Origin: Streptomyces malaysiensis subsp. samsunensis
GTDB taxonomy: Bacteria; Actinomycetota; Actinomycetes; Streptomycetales; Streptomycetaceae
Reading direction: 5' to 3'
Assembly (NCBI RefSeq): GCF_024519315.1
Contig: NZ_JANIIC010000006.1
Coordinates: 62,001-126,000, forward strand
Length of the DNA: 64,000 nt
Positions 45,782 to 58,078 of this stretch are shown in pieces (position 1 is the stretch's first letter; each line of letters starts with the position of its first letter). The position numbers and the translations under genes are program-made. The notes below the pieces were generated by a model. That model had not been told where the DNA came from, did not search any database, and saw only the letters and a list, made by a program, of their open reading frames with translations.

Positions 45782-46531
45782 CGGCGAGAAGGGCTTCGAT
45801 GTGGTGCCGCGCCATGACGTCCACCTGTACGTCGAGGTCCTTGCCGTAGGTGCGCAGGGCCAGCGTCAGGTGTTTTCGCATCCGCCGGCGGGCCAGCTCG
45901 ACATCGCGCGCCTCGATGGCCTCCAGGATCTCCGGATGGTGCGGCACCCCGGGTTCGCCGATGGTGGGGTCGGAGTTCGACCGCAGCATCATCTCGAACA
46001 TCATCCCGCTGATGGACGAGAGCATGATGCGCAGCACGGGGTTGCCGCTCGCCGTGGAAGGCCAGGTCGGCCCGTGCCTTGGCGACGACGTCCGAGGAGG
46101 ACTCCAGCGCGACGTGCCGCCCGCATCGCCGCGAGGTCGTCCTCCGTCGCCCGCGTCGTCGCCAGCCGGACCGTCTCCACCTCCAGCGGCACCCGCGCCT
46201 CGATGAGCTGCCGCACGGTGGGACGTCCCGCCCGGTACAGCGCGTCGTACCCACGGACCTGCCCCGACGTCTGCTCGCGTACGAACGAACCGCGGCCGGG
46301 CGCGACCTCGATCAGCCGCTGTGCCTCCAGCCGCCGCAACGCCTCCCGCACCACATTCCGGCTGGATCCGAACTGAGTGGCCAGCTCGCGCTCGGACGGC
46401 AGCTTGGTCCCGACCGCGAGCGCACCCGAGCGGATGTCGTGCTCCAGCTGACGCGCGATGCGCTCGGTGAGGAGACCGCTCTGGCCGACGGATGGCACGC
46501 GGCCCGGCTGCGAGGACGGGACGGGCGGCAT
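45756..46531 (-). pseudogene. GntR/FCD regulator with two frameshifts
   Basis: ATG 46531 opens a good GntR winged helix (LLTERIARQLEHDIRSGALAVGTKLPSERELATQFGSSRNVVREALRRL) and the start of an FCD domain (LIEARVPLEVETVRL). At about 46110 the sense passes to another frame (ALESSSDVVAKARADLAFH), and at about 46055 to a third (SGNPVLRIMLSSISGMMFEMML), which runs to the stop at 45756. A short deletion after LAFH, where homologues have several more residues, would explain the second shift. The FCD metal ligands are split over the frames, so the gene is dead as sequenced. It would have been divergent to the FAD oxidoreductase at 46664. Confidence 0.8.
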
Positions 46532-46663
46532 GATCAGCAGGATACAGGCGGTCCACCGACCATCCCGTCAGCAACTGCCCTGGAGGGCATCCTTCGCATA
46601 TGATCTGCACTCAGATGAAAATGGGTGAAATCGCTCATCTTGCGAGGGAAGGAGGGGTACCGG

Positions 46664-49654
<2,991 letters not shown>

Positions 49655-49789
49655 CCATTTCCGTCGGTGGTTCGAGCGGGACGCAGGGTGACCGGCCCGC
49701 CCCGGCGTACGCTCGGGCGCGGACGGTGTCCGTGCGCACCCAGCGCAGCCGCCGGCCGGGCCGCAGGGTGGCGCGGTGGTCCAGCCCGT

Positions 49790-49814
49790 GCCCGCCGTAA
49801 GGGCTCCGGCGGGC
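49790..49814. other. 8-bp hairpin in the rpf/egtD intergenic region
   Basis: GCCCGCCG (49790-49797) pairs with CGGCGGGC (49807-49814) around a 9-base loop. It may be a second terminator behind egtD or a structured part of the rpf upstream region. Otherwise the 391-bp gap 49500-49890 holds only the Crp site and the hairpin at 49835-49868. Confidence 0.4.
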
Positions 49815-49834
49815 GGACAGGTGACCGTAAAGGA

Positions 49835-49868
49835 GCCGCCGCCCGGGTCCTGCGCCCCGGGCGGCGGC
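49835..49868 (-). terminator. Terminator of the egt operon
   Basis: GCCGCCGCCCGGG (49835-49847) and CCCGGGCGGCGGC (49856-49868) form a perfect 13-bp stem with an 8-base loop, 22 bp after the egtD stop. Confidence 0.8.
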
Positions 49869-49890
49869 GTGCCGCGCGTCCCGCCGAGTA

Positions 49891-50856
49891 TTACCGGCGC
49901 ACGGCGAGCGACACCGCGAAGCGGCCCTCCGCATCGGTCCACCAGCGCCGCGACTCCATTCCCGCGGCGGCCAGTTCGGCCCGCACCTTCTCCTCCCGGA
50001 ACTTGGCGGACACCTCCGTACGGACCTCCTCCCCGGCGGTGAAATGGACCGCGAGATCCATGGCCGGGATCTTCGCGGTGAGGTCCTTACGGGCCCTCAG
50101 CCGCATCTCGATCCACTCCTCCTCGGCGTTCCACACCGCCACATGGTCGAAATCGGAGGGGTCGAGGTCGGCGCCCAGCTCACGGTCGAGCACCGTCAGC
50201 ACGTTCTTGTTGAACGCCGCGGTGACCCCCTGGACGTCGTCGTAGGCCGCGACCAGGGTGGCCTCGTCCTTGACCAGGTCGGTGCCGAGCAGCAGCGCGT
50301 CGCCTGGCGCGAGCAGCTCGCTCACCGAGGCGAAGAATGCCGCCCGCTCCGCCGGGAGCAGATTGCCGATCGTGCCGCCGAGGAAGGCCAGCAGCCTCGG
50401 CCCCGGGGTGTCGTCGGGCAGTGCCAGCCCGTTCATGAAGTCGGCCACCAGCGCGTGCACCGTCAGCCGTGGATGTTCGGCCAGCAGGGCCTGCCCGGCC
50501 AGCTCCAGCGCGCTCTCGCTCACGTCGACGGGTACGTAGACGCGCAGATCCGGCAGCGCCCGGATCAGGTGGCGCGTCTTCTCGGAGGAGCCGGAGCCCA
50601 GTTCGACGAGGGTGCGGGCCCCGGTGGCGTGGGCGATCTCCGCCGCGCGGGCGACGAGGATCTCCCGCTCGGCGCGGGTCGGGTAGTACTCGGGCAGCCG
50701 GGTGATCTCCTCGAACAGCGCGCTTCCCCGGGCGTCGTAGAACCACTTGGGCGGAAGCTGTTTGGGGGTGCTGGTCAGCCCGTCGGCCACATCGGCGCGC
50801 AGCGCGGCCGTGGTGGCATCGGCGGGCAGGGTGCGGGTGACGGTGAAGGGGCTCAA
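49891..50856 (-). CDS. egtD: Histidine N-alpha-trimethyltransferase EgtD
   Basis: A 321-residue SAM-dependent methyltransferase that converts L-His to hercynine. Recognisable parts are PKWFYDARGSALFEEIT, the SAM motif LVELGSGSSEKTRHL, PVDVSESAL, FLGGTIGNLLP and the C-terminal WIEMRLRA with VHFTAGEEVRTEVSAKF. TTG 50856 is the start: TTGA overlaps the egtC stop and AAGGAGG is about 8 bases upstream. It is the last gene of the egtA-B-C-D operon and is followed by a strong hairpin. Confidence 0.95.
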   Translation of the reverse strand: MSPFTVTRTLPADATTAALRADVADGLTSTPKQLPPKWFYDARGSALFEEITRLPEYYPTRAEREILVARAAEIAHATGARTLVELGSGSSEKTRHLIRALPDLRVYVPVDVSESALELAGQALLAEHPRLTVHALVADFMNGLALPDDTPGPRLLAFLGGTIGNLLPAERAAFFASVSELLAPGDALLLGTDLVKDEATLVAAYDDVQGVTAAFNKNVLTVLDRELGADLDPSDFDHVAVWNAEEEWIEMRLRARKDLTAKIPAMDLAVHFTAGEEVRTEVSAKFREEKVRAELAAAGMESRRWWTDAEGRFAVSLAVRR

Positions 50857-51608
50857 CGGGAAGCCTCCTTGAGTGCGGTGAGCAGTACATCGGTGCGGGT
50901 GGCGGTGAGCAGGGTGCGGTCGGGGACCTCCGTCCAGCCCGGGTCCTGGTCGTACGGTTCGGAGGCGACCACCACGCCCCGGTCCGGTTCGGCCAGGTAC
51001 CACAGCGTGTCGCCCCAGGCGGTGGCGGCGATGGTCTCCCCGTCCATGAGCAGCAGGTTGAGCCGGGAGCCGGGGGAGGCGCCGGCGAACCGCTCGACGG
51101 TCCCGGCCAGCGCCTCCGCGGGCTCGTGGCCAAGCCGCAGCCGGTGCAGCAACAGCGCCCAGACGAACGCCGAGTCGCACCGCGCCTCCAGGCCGAGCAG
51201 ATCCGCCGGCGGCAGTGCGGCGGCGAGGTCCGCGACCGAGTGCGGCCAGTCGCGGATCGCCCCGTTGTGGCTGAACAGCCATGTCCCGGAGGCGAACGGC
51301 GAGGCCCCCGCCTCGCCGTCCGCGCTCGCCTCGGTGGCGTCCCGTACGGCGGCCATCAGCGCCCCGGTCCGCACCACGCGGGCGAGGTCGGCGAACGACA
51401 GATCGCCCCAGATGGGCCCGGCGCGGCGGTAGCGCGCGGGCACCGGGTCGCCCGGTGCGTACCAGCCGACGCCGAACCCGTCGGCGTTGACCGTGCCGTG
51501 CGCCTGCCGCCGGGGCGCCCACGACTGCCGGAACAGGCTGTGCGGGGGCGCCATGACCACGTCGCCGATGGGGACCGGCGGCCCGAGGTACGCCAGATGC
51601 CGGCACAT
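50853..51608 (-). CDS. egtC: Gamma-glutamyl hercynylcysteine sulfoxide hydrolase EgtC
   Basis: A 251-residue class II glutamine-amidotransferase fold. MCRHLAYLG exposes the N-terminal Cys nucleophile. Also present are NADGFGVGWY, the FSHNGAI loop and LEARCDSAFVWALLL. It removes the gamma-Glu group from hercynyl-gamma-Glu-Cys sulfoxide in ergothioneine synthesis. The ATG shares one base with the egtB stop (TGATG). Confidence 0.95.
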   Translation of the reverse strand: MCRHLAYLGPPVPIGDVVMAPPHSLFRQSWAPRRQAHGTVNADGFGVGWYAPGDPVPARYRRAGPIWGDLSFADLARVVRTGALMAAVRDATEASADGEAGASPFASGTWLFSHNGAIRDWPHSVADLAAALPPADLLGLEARCDSAFVWALLLHRLRLGHEPAEALAGTVERFAGASPGSRLNLLLMDGETIAATAWGDTLWYLAEPDRGVVVASEPYDQDPGWTEVPDRTLLTATRTDVLLTALKEASR

Positions 51609-52936
51609 CAGGACGCGTCCCGGGCGGTGCGGAAACCGGAGAAGATCTGGCGCCGGACCGGCAGGTCCCAGTTGCGGAACGTGCCCCGGCAGGCGACCTC
51701 GGCCACCGCGAAGGAGCCGCCGCGCAGCACCTTGTGCGACGGGCCGAAGAAGACTTCCGAGTACTCGCGGTACGGGAAGGCACGGAACCCCGGGTACGGC
51801 AGGAAGTCGCTCGCGGTCCACTCCCACACATCGCCGATCAGCTGCCGCACCCCCAGCGGGGAGGCGCCGAGCGGATAGCTTCCGGCCGGTGCGGGCCGCA
51901 GATGGCGCTGGCCGAGGTTGGCCCGGTCGGGGGTGGGATCGGCGTCGCCCCACGGATAGCGCCGGGACCGGCCGCTCTCAGGGTCGTGGCGGGCGGCCTT
52001 CTCCCACTCCTCCTCGGTCGGCAGCCGCCGCCCCGCCCAGCGGGCGTAGGCGTCCGCCTCGTACCAGCTCACATGCACCACCGGCTCCTCGGACGGCACC
52101 GGCTCCGTCACCCCGAACCGCCGCCGCAGCCACTGTCCGCCTTCGCGCCGCCAGAACAGCGGCGCGGCGAGGCCGTGCTCCTGGATGTACGCCCAGCCCT
52201 CGGCCGTCCACCAGCGCCGCTCGGTGTAGCCGCCGTCCTCGATGAACCGCAGATACGCGCCGTTGGTCACCGGCGTGGTGTCGATGTGGAAGGCCGGGAC
52301 CAGCCGGTGGTGCGCGGGCCGCTCGTTGTCCAGGGCCCATGGCTCGGTCGAGGTGCCCATGGTGAACGGGCCGCCCGGTATCAGCACCTCCTCGGGCAGC
52401 GTCTCGCCGTCCGCCGGGCCGGGCGGCGGCGGGGCGGTGAGCGCGGCGGGTCCCCGGCGCAGCTGGTGGGTGATCAGCATCGTCTCGTCGTGCTGCTGCT
52501 CATGCTGCGCGATCATGCCGAAGGCGAAGCCCGCGTCGACCAGCGGGGCGCCGCGCAGCTCGATCCGCTCCAGGATGTCCAGCACCCGGCCGCGCACCTC
52601 GTGCACATAGCCGCGGGCCTCGGCGGGCGCCAGCAGCGGCAGGGTGGGCCGCTCGGCGCGCGGATGCTCGAAGGCGTCGTAGATCGAGTCGATCTCCGGG
52701 CGCAGGGCGTCACGTCCGCCGACCGCGCGCAGCAGCCACTGCTCCTCCTGGTTGCCGATATGCGCCAGATCCCAGACCAGCGGGGACATCAGCGGGGAGT
52801 GCTGGGCGGTGAGGTCGTGCTCGTCCACGCACGAGGTGAGCGTGTGGGTGCGGTCGCGCGCGGTGCGCAGCGCCTTCTCGGCGCGCAGGCGCAGGGCCTC
52901 GGGATCGATGGTGAGCTCGGAATCGGGGGCTGTCAT
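51608..52936 (-). CDS. egtB: Sulfoxide synthase EgtB
   Basis: A 442-residue non-haem iron enzyme joining hercynine and gamma-Glu-Cys with O2. The N-terminal DinB-like domain has the Fe ligands (WDLAHIGNQEEQWLL and AQHEQQHDETM). The C-terminal FGE-sulfatase domain has FTMGTSTEPWALDNERPAH, RLPTEEEWEKAARH and LRGGSFAVAE. Residue pattern and length match mycobacterial EgtB. Its start overlaps the egtA stop (ATGA). Confidence 0.96.
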   Translation of the reverse strand: MTAPDSELTIDPEALRLRAEKALRTARDRTHTLTSCVDEHDLTAQHSPLMSPLVWDLAHIGNQEEQWLLRAVGGRDALRPEIDSIYDAFEHPRAERPTLPLLAPAEARGYVHEVRGRVLDILERIELRGAPLVDAGFAFGMIAQHEQQHDETMLITHQLRRGPAALTAPPPPGPADGETLPEEVLIPGGPFTMGTSTEPWALDNERPAHHRLVPAFHIDTTPVTNGAYLRFIEDGGYTERRWWTAEGWAYIQEHGLAAPLFWRREGGQWLRRRFGVTEPVPSEEPVVHVSWYEADAYARWAGRRLPTEEEWEKAARHDPESGRSRRYPWGDADPTPDRANLGQRHLRPAPAGSYPLGASPLGVRQLIGDVWEWTASDFLPYPGFRAFPYREYSEVFFGPSHKVLRGGSFAVAEVACRGTFRNWDLPVRRQIFSGFRTARDAS

Positions 52937-54198
52937 GACCGTCCCTCCTTACCGGTGAGAGGAGCGAGCAGATCGTCGGCGGGACACCGGCCGCGGACCA
53001 CATAGCGGTCGGTGAAGGCGGCGACGGCGGCGGTGATGGCGGGGGAGGCGCCGATACGGGGCAGCGCCTCCAGCGCCGTGGTGAAGCAGCTGACGGCGGC
53101 GGTGCGCAGCTCGGGGTCGGCCAGCCCGTGGCGGGCCGCGGCGCGCCACAGCGGATTGCCCGGTGCGGGGCGCGCGCCCGCCGTCTCGCCGAGCGGCTTC
53201 ACCACGCGATATACCGTTTCGGCAGCCTGGGCGTCGTCGAAGAGCGCGACCGTCACGGCGAGGGGCACGATCCATCCGTCGTCACCGCTCTGCGCGTCGA
53301 TCATGCGCAGTTCCAGATGGCCGCGCGGGCGCACGGGGGGAAAGAGCGTGGAGACGTGGAAGTCGAGGTCGTCGTGGGTGGGTGGCCGGGGCAGCCCCGT
53401 CCGGGCCCATTGGCGGAAGGTCACCCCGAACGGCACCGTCCAGGGCGCCTCCTCGTCCCGGATGGCCATCACGGGCGCGTCCAGCACGTAGTGGGCCCAG
53501 GCCGTGCGGGGATCCCCGCCGTCGGCCGGGGCATGGGTGCGGCCGGGGTCCATCGCCGTCCACAGCGCCTGCCGGGTGGAGCGGTAGCCCGTGGGACGGC
53601 CCTGGCGCAGCGGTGAGTTGGCGAACGCGGCGGTCAGCACCGCGCCCAGCAGATGGGCCAGCCGCCAGCGCCGTGCCATGCCGAGCGGTCCGGGCTCCTC
53701 ATGCCCCGCGTCCACGCAGACCTGCACCGAGGCGGTGCTGCACATCATGGAGCGCCCGGCCGGTCCCCGGCGGTCGAAGTAGGTCTCCATGCACTCGTAC
53801 CGGGGCGTGGTGAGGAACCGTCTCGGTGGGTGCCAGGGGTTGTGTCCATGACCGGCGAGGCCGAGACCGAGCCCGGTGAGGAGGGAACGTACGAGAACGA
53901 GATCGGCGGCGGCGGACTCCACACACGCGGTGAGGGAGTCGGCCGGAAGGGAGCTGAGCTCCACCTGGCCGCCGGGTTCGAAAGTGATGGCGGACCGCAG
54001 TGGCAGTCCGCGCAGGGCGGTGACCGCGGCTTCGAGCCGGGCCGCCTCGATGGGTCGTGCGGGGTCGTGCGGGTCGTACAGGAACCATTCGAGCTCGACG
54101 CCGGTGCGGCGAGGCGGCCCGGTCTTGAAACAGATGCCGTGCAGCCTGGCCTCCATCTCGGCCTCGCTGAGCGCCTTGTTGTCGGGCACAGTCGTCAT
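52933..54198 (-). CDS. egtA: Glutamate-cysteine ligase EgtA
   Basis: A 421-residue ATP-dependent ligase of the GCS2 family that makes gamma-Glu-Cys, the sulfur donor for EgtB. Family segments are GVELEWFLYDP, FEPGGQVELSS, RYECMETYFDRRG, MCSTASVQVCVD and HLELRMIDAQ. ATG 54198 has GGGAG close by. It is the first gene of egtABCD. No egtE (C-S lyase) is in the operon, so the last step must be served from elsewhere. The promoter should lie in 54199-54441, divergent from the quinone oxidoreductase. Confidence 0.94.
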   Translation of the reverse strand: MTTVPDNKALSEAEMEARLHGICFKTGPPRRTGVELEWFLYDPHDPARPIEAARLEAAVTALRGLPLRSAITFEPGGQVELSSLPADSLTACVESAAADLVLVRSLLTGLGLGLAGHGHNPWHPPRRFLTTPRYECMETYFDRRGPAGRSMMCSTASVQVCVDAGHEEPGPLGMARRWRLAHLLGAVLTAAFANSPLRQGRPTGYRSTRQALWTAMDPGRTHAPADGGDPRTAWAHYVLDAPVMAIRDEEAPWTVPFGVTFRQWARTGLPRPPTHDDLDFHVSTLFPPVRPRGHLELRMIDAQSGDDGWIVPLAVTVALFDDAQAAETVYRVVKPLGETAGARPAPGNPLWRAAARHGLADPELRTAAVSCFTTALEALPRIGASPAITAAVAAFTDRYVVRGRCPADDLLAPLTGKEGRS

Positions 54199-54370
54199 CT
54201 CCCGTCCCGTTCCGGCAACGACTCGCTGGGAAACGAGTCGATATGTCGCCGTCCACTCTTTACCTGCCGACGCGCCGGGCTCAAGGGTGCGTCCAGAGTT
54301 GCACAGGAGTTCATCCACCGCCGGACGGGCAGGTCAGGATGGCTGACGGCGGCGACGGTTCCCCTTGTCG

Positions 54371-54386
54371 TACCGACTGGTTAGTA
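54371..54386. promoter_or_regulatory. TetR-type operator before the acyl-CoA dehydrogenase operon
   Basis: TACCGACTGGTTAGTA is an imperfect palindrome (TACnnAC / GTnnGTA) typical of TetR operators that control acyl-CoA dehydrogenase operons in actinobacteria. It lies 56 bp before the quinone oxidoreductase start. No intact TetR gene is adjacent. Confidence 0.45.
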
Positions 54387-54441
54387 TGTTCGATCCGGCG
54401 CGGGTACCGCGTCCCGACGATCCGTTTGTGGAGGCCACCGG

Positions 54442-55446
54442 ATGCAGGCATGGCGAGTGCACGACAATGGCGAGCCGGGTGAGGTCATGCGCCTCGACGA
54501 GGTGCCGGACCCCGAGGCGGGACCGGGACAGCTTCTCCTGCGGGTCCGGGCCGTCAACGTCAACTTCCCCGACGCCCTGCTGTGCCGCGGCCAGTACCAG
54601 GTGCGGCCGCCCCTGCCGTTCACCCCCGGCGTCGAGGTGTGCGGCGAGGTCGTCGCCGTGGGCGAGGGCGCCGAGGGCGAGCTGGGCTCCCGGGTCCTGG
54701 CCACGCCCATGCTCCCGGCGGGCGGTTTCGCCGAGCTGGTGCCCGTGGCGGCGGACGCCGCGCTGCCCGCGCCCGACACCCTGGACGACGCCGAGGCCGC
54801 CGCGCTGCACATCGGCTACCAGACCGCCTGGTTCGCCCTGCACCGCAGGGCCCGCCTCCAGTCCGGCGAGACGCTCCTGGTGCACGCCGCCGCGGGCGGG
54901 GTCGGCAGCGCCGCCGTCCAGCTCGGCAAGGCGGCCGGGGCGACCGTGATCGGCGTCGTCGGCGGCGAGGACAAGGCCCGGGTCGCCCGCGAGCTGGGCT
55001 GTGACCTCGTGCTCGACCGGCGCGCCGACGACATCGTGGCGGCCGTCAAGGAGGCCACCGGCGGACGCGGCGCGGACGTCGTCTACGACCCGGTTGGCGG
55101 CGACGCCTTCGTCAAGTCCGTCCGGTGCGTCGCCTTCGAGGGCCGCATCGTGGTCGTCGGCTTCGCCAGCGGCGTCATCCCTCAGGCCGCCCTCAACCAC
55201 GCCCTGGTCAAGAACTACGCCATCCTCGGCCTCCACTGGGGCCTGTACAACACCCACGACCCGGCCGCGATCCGCGCCTGCCACGAGGAGCTGACCAAGC
55301 TGGCCGCGCAGGGCACCGTCAAACCGCTGGTCAGCGAGCGCGTACCGATGACGGGTGCGGCCGAGGCCGTACAGCGCGTCGCCGACGGCGTGACCACCGG
55401 CCGTGTGGTGGTCGTCCCCGGGCAGGCCGACGGAGCGGCCCGATGA
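54442..55446 (+). CDS. NADPH:quinone oxidoreductase family (MDR) protein
   Basis: A 334-residue zinc-free medium-chain reductase. The GroES-like N-terminal domain has PGQLLLRVRAVNVNFPDALLC and TPGVEVCGEVVAVG. The Rossmann domain has LLVHAAAGGVGSAAVQLGKAAGATVIG. The protein lacks the structural-Zn Cys lobe, as expected for quinone or enoyl reductases. It overlaps the first acyl-CoA dehydrogenase by ATGA, so it probably reduces an acyl or enone intermediate of the same route. The substrate is unknown. Confidence 0.9.
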   Translation: MQAWRVHDNGEPGEVMRLDEVPDPEAGPGQLLLRVRAVNVNFPDALLCRGQYQVRPPLPFTPGVEVCGEVVAVGEGAEGELGSRVLATPMLPAGGFAELVPVAADAALPAPDTLDDAEAAALHIGYQTAWFALHRRARLQSGETLLVHAAAGGVGSAAVQLGKAAGATVIGVVGGEDKARVARELGCDLVLDRRADDIVAAVKEATGGRGADVVYDPVGGDAFVKSVRCVAFEGRIVVVGFASGVIPQAALNHALVKNYAILGLHWGLYNTHDPAAIRACHEELTKLAAQGTVKPLVSERVPMTGAAEAVQRVADGVTTGRVVVVPGQADGAAR

Positions 55447-56648
55447 GCACCACCGGTCACCACGCCACTGTGGACGCCGACGAGCTGCGCCGCCGCGTCC
55501 GTGAGCTCCTCGACGCCCACCCGCCCGCCACCACCGACCGCCTGGACTTCCTGCGCGCCCGCTTCGACGCCGGGCTCGCCTGGGTGCACTACCCGGCCGG
55601 ACTCGGCGGCCTGGACGCCCCGCGCTCACTCCAGGCCGTCGTCGACGCCGAACTGGAGGCCGCGGGCGCGCCCGACAACGACCCGCGCCGCATCGGCATC
55701 GGCCTGGGCATGGCAGCCCCCACCATCCTCGGCTTCGGCACCGACGAGCAGCGGCAGCGGCTGCTGCGCCCGCTGTGGACCGGCGAGGAGGTGTGGTGCC
55801 AGCTGTTCAGCGAGCCCGGCGCCGGATCCGACCTCGCGGCCCTGGCCACCCGGGCCGTGCGCGACGGCGACGACTGGGTGGTCGACGGGCAGAAGGTCTG
55901 GACGTCCAGCGCCCATCTCGCCCGCTGGGCCATCCTCATCGCCCGCACCGACCCCGACCAGCCCAAACACCGTGGCATCAGCTACTTCATCTGCGATATG
56001 ACCGACCCCGGCGTCGAGGTGCGGCCCCTGCGCCAGATCACCGGCGAGGCGGAGTTCAACGAGGTCTTCCTCACCGGTGTGCGGATCCCCGACAGCCGGC
56101 GGCTCGGTGGGATCGGTGAGGGCTGGCGTGTTGCCCAGACCACCCTGATGAACGAGCGGGTCGCCATCGGCGGCGGCCGGATCCCCCGCGAGGGCGGCAT
56201 GATCGGCCTGGTCGCCGGCGTCTGGCGGGAGCGGCCCGAACTGCGCACCCACGACCTCCACCAGCGGCTGCTGCGGCTGTGGACGGAGTCCGAGGCGGCC
56301 CGGCTCGCGGGCGAGCGGCTGCGCCGGCAGCTCGCGGTCGGCCAGCCAGGCCCCGAGGGCTCGGCCATGAAACTCGCCTTCGCCCGCCTCAACCAGCACA
56401 TCAGCGCGCTGGAGGTCGAGCTGCTGGGCGAAGAGGGGCTGCTCTACGACGACTGGACGCTGCGCCGCCCCGAACTGGTGGACTTCACCGGGCGCGAGGC
56501 CGGCTACCGCTATCTGCGCGCCAAGGGCAACTCCATCGAGGGCGGCACCTCTGAGGTGCTGCTCAACATCATCGCCGAACGCGTCCTGGGCCTGCCGCCC
56601 GAGCCCCGCACCGACAAGGACGTCCCGTGGAAGGACCTGCCCCGATGA
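55443..56648 (+). CDS. Acyl-CoA dehydrogenase, subunit 1
   Basis: A 401-residue flavoprotein of the ACAD family: FSEPGAGSDLAAL (FAD/substrate loop), WTSSAHLARWAILIARTD, NEVFLTGVRIPDS and the C-terminal RAKGNSIEGGTSEVLLNIIAERVLGLP. It is separately encoded from, but 4-bp overlapped with, a second diverged ACAD. Such pairs commonly form alpha2beta2 enzymes acting on sterol side-chain, branched or aromatic acyl-CoA (family knowledge). The precise acyl substrate is unknown. Confidence 0.92.
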   Translation: MSTTGHHATVDADELRRRVRELLDAHPPATTDRLDFLRARFDAGLAWVHYPAGLGGLDAPRSLQAVVDAELEAAGAPDNDPRRIGIGLGMAAPTILGFGTDEQRQRLLRPLWTGEEVWCQLFSEPGAGSDLAALATRAVRDGDDWVVDGQKVWTSSAHLARWAILIARTDPDQPKHRGISYFICDMTDPGVEVRPLRQITGEAEFNEVFLTGVRIPDSRRLGGIGEGWRVAQTTLMNERVAIGGGRIPREGGMIGLVAGVWRERPELRTHDLHQRLLRLWTESEAARLAGERLRRQLAVGQPGPEGSAMKLAFARLNQHISALEVELLGEEGLLYDDWTLRRPELVDFTGREAGYRYLRAKGNSIEGGTSEVLLNIIAERVLGLPPEPRTDKDVPWKDLPR

Positions 56649-57784
56649 GCACCCCGGACCTGCTCTACTCCGAGGCGGAGGACGATCTGCGCGCGGCCGT
56701 ACGGTCGCTGCTCACCGACCGCTGCCCGCCCGCCTCGGTGCTCTCCGAGGCCGAGAGCGGCCGGGCCCACGACATCGCGCTGTGGCGTGCGCTGGGCACC
56801 GAGATGGGCACCGCGGGGCTGCTGGTGCCGGACAAGCTGGGCGGCCAGGGCGCCACCGCGCGCGAGGCGGCGGTCGTGATGGAGGAGCTCGGCCGCGCCG
56901 TCGCCCCGGTGCCCTACCTCACCAGCGCGGTCCTCGCCGCCGGTGCGCTGCTCGGCTGCGACACCGACCAGGAGGCCGTGGCCCGGCTGCTCGGCGCGCT
57001 CGCCGAGGGCCGCTCGGTGGGCGCCCTCGCGGTGCCGCTGTCCACCGCGGCCGGTGCCCCCGGCGCGCCCGCCGCGACCGTACGGGCCGATGGCGACGGA
57101 ACGCTCAGCGGCCAGGTCACCGGTGTGGCGGGCGCGGCGGGCGCCGATGTGCTGCTCGTCCCCGCCACCGGCGCGGACGGATACGGGCTGTACGCCGTGG
57201 AGACCGCCGAGACCAGCGTCACCGTCGAACCCCTCACCTCGCTCGACCTCACCCGCCCACTCGCCGCGGTGACCCTCACCGGTGCGCCCGCCCGCCGGCT
57301 GGCCGGGCCCGACCGGGCCGCGGCGGCCATCGGCCGGGCCCTGCTGACCGGCGCCGGGCTGCTCGCCTCCGAGCAACTGGGCGTGGCCGAATGGTGTCTG
57401 ACCGAGACGGTCCGCCACACCAAGGAGCGCCATCAGTTCGGGCGCCCCATCGGCTCGTTCCAGGCGCTCAAGCACCGTATGGCCGCGCTGTGGCTGGACT
57501 TGGTCTCGGCCCGCGCCACCGCCCGGTACGCGGCCGACGCACTGGCCACGGACAGCCCGGACACACCGGTCGCGGTGGCCGTGGCCCAGGCGCACTGCGC
57601 CGAGGTGGCGGTGCGCGCGGCCGAGGAGTGCGTCCAGCTGCACGGCGGCATCGGCATGACCTGGGAGCACCCGGCGCATCTGTATCTCAAGCGGGCCAAG
57701 GCCGATGAGATCGCGCTGGGCACCCCCGGCCGCCACCGGCAGGCGCTCGCCGGGCTGGTGGACCTGGCCGCCCCTGCGGGCTGA
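56645..57784 (+). CDS. Acyl-CoA dehydrogenase, subunit 2
   Basis: A 379-residue diverged ACAD partner. It keeps RHTKERHQFGRPIGSFQALKHRMA and CVQLHGGIGMTWEHPAHLYLKRAK. The N-terminal middle domain is Ala/Gly-rich and less conserved (ADGDGTLSGQVTGVAGAAGADVLLVPA). The HGGIG-TWE motif is present, so flavin contacts are retained at the dimer interface. ATG 56645 overlaps the first subunit stop. The gene is followed by the hairpin at 57855-57899. Confidence 0.92.
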   Translation: MSTPDLLYSEAEDDLRAAVRSLLTDRCPPASVLSEAESGRAHDIALWRALGTEMGTAGLLVPDKLGGQGATAREAAVVMEELGRAVAPVPYLTSAVLAAGALLGCDTDQEAVARLLGALAEGRSVGALAVPLSTAAGAPGAPAATVRADGDGTLSGQVTGVAGAAGADVLLVPATGADGYGLYAVETAETSVTVEPLTSLDLTRPLAAVTLTGAPARRLAGPDRAAAAIGRALLTGAGLLASEQLGVAEWCLTETVRHTKERHQFGRPIGSFQALKHRMAALWLDLVSARATARYAADALATDSPDTPVAVAVAQAHCAEVAVRAAEECVQLHGGIGMTWEHPAHLYLKRAKADEIALGTPGRHRQALAGLVDLAAPAG

Positions 57785-57854
57785 CGGCCACGCCCACTGG
57801 TTGACGGGTCGCCCTCACCGACTCACGGGCCGGGTCCGCCGAGCCCGCCGAACC

Positions 57855-57899
57855 GCCCCCGCTCCGCGATCATCGGCGACGTGATCGCGGAACGGGGGC
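57855..57899 (+). terminator. Terminator of the acyl-CoA dehydrogenase operon
   Basis: An 18-bp inverted repeat (left arm 57855-57872, starting GCCCCCGCTCCGCG; right arm 57882-57899) with one mismatch and a 9-base loop, 70 bp after the stop. The remainder of 57900-58078 shows no gene. Confidence 0.75.
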
Positions 57900-58078
57900 C
57901 GACGCGATGTCGGAGAGGGTTCGCCGCGCCCGCTCATCGCGGAGGGGCGACCGCAGGGGAGTAACCGCACAGCAGATCGGCACCCGTATGGAGCACCAGG
58001 TGGTGACGGTCAAGGAGCGATTCTGGGCCACACTGACGGCCGGATTCCGATGCTCCGTAGTGGCCGAGGAGGCTCCCC

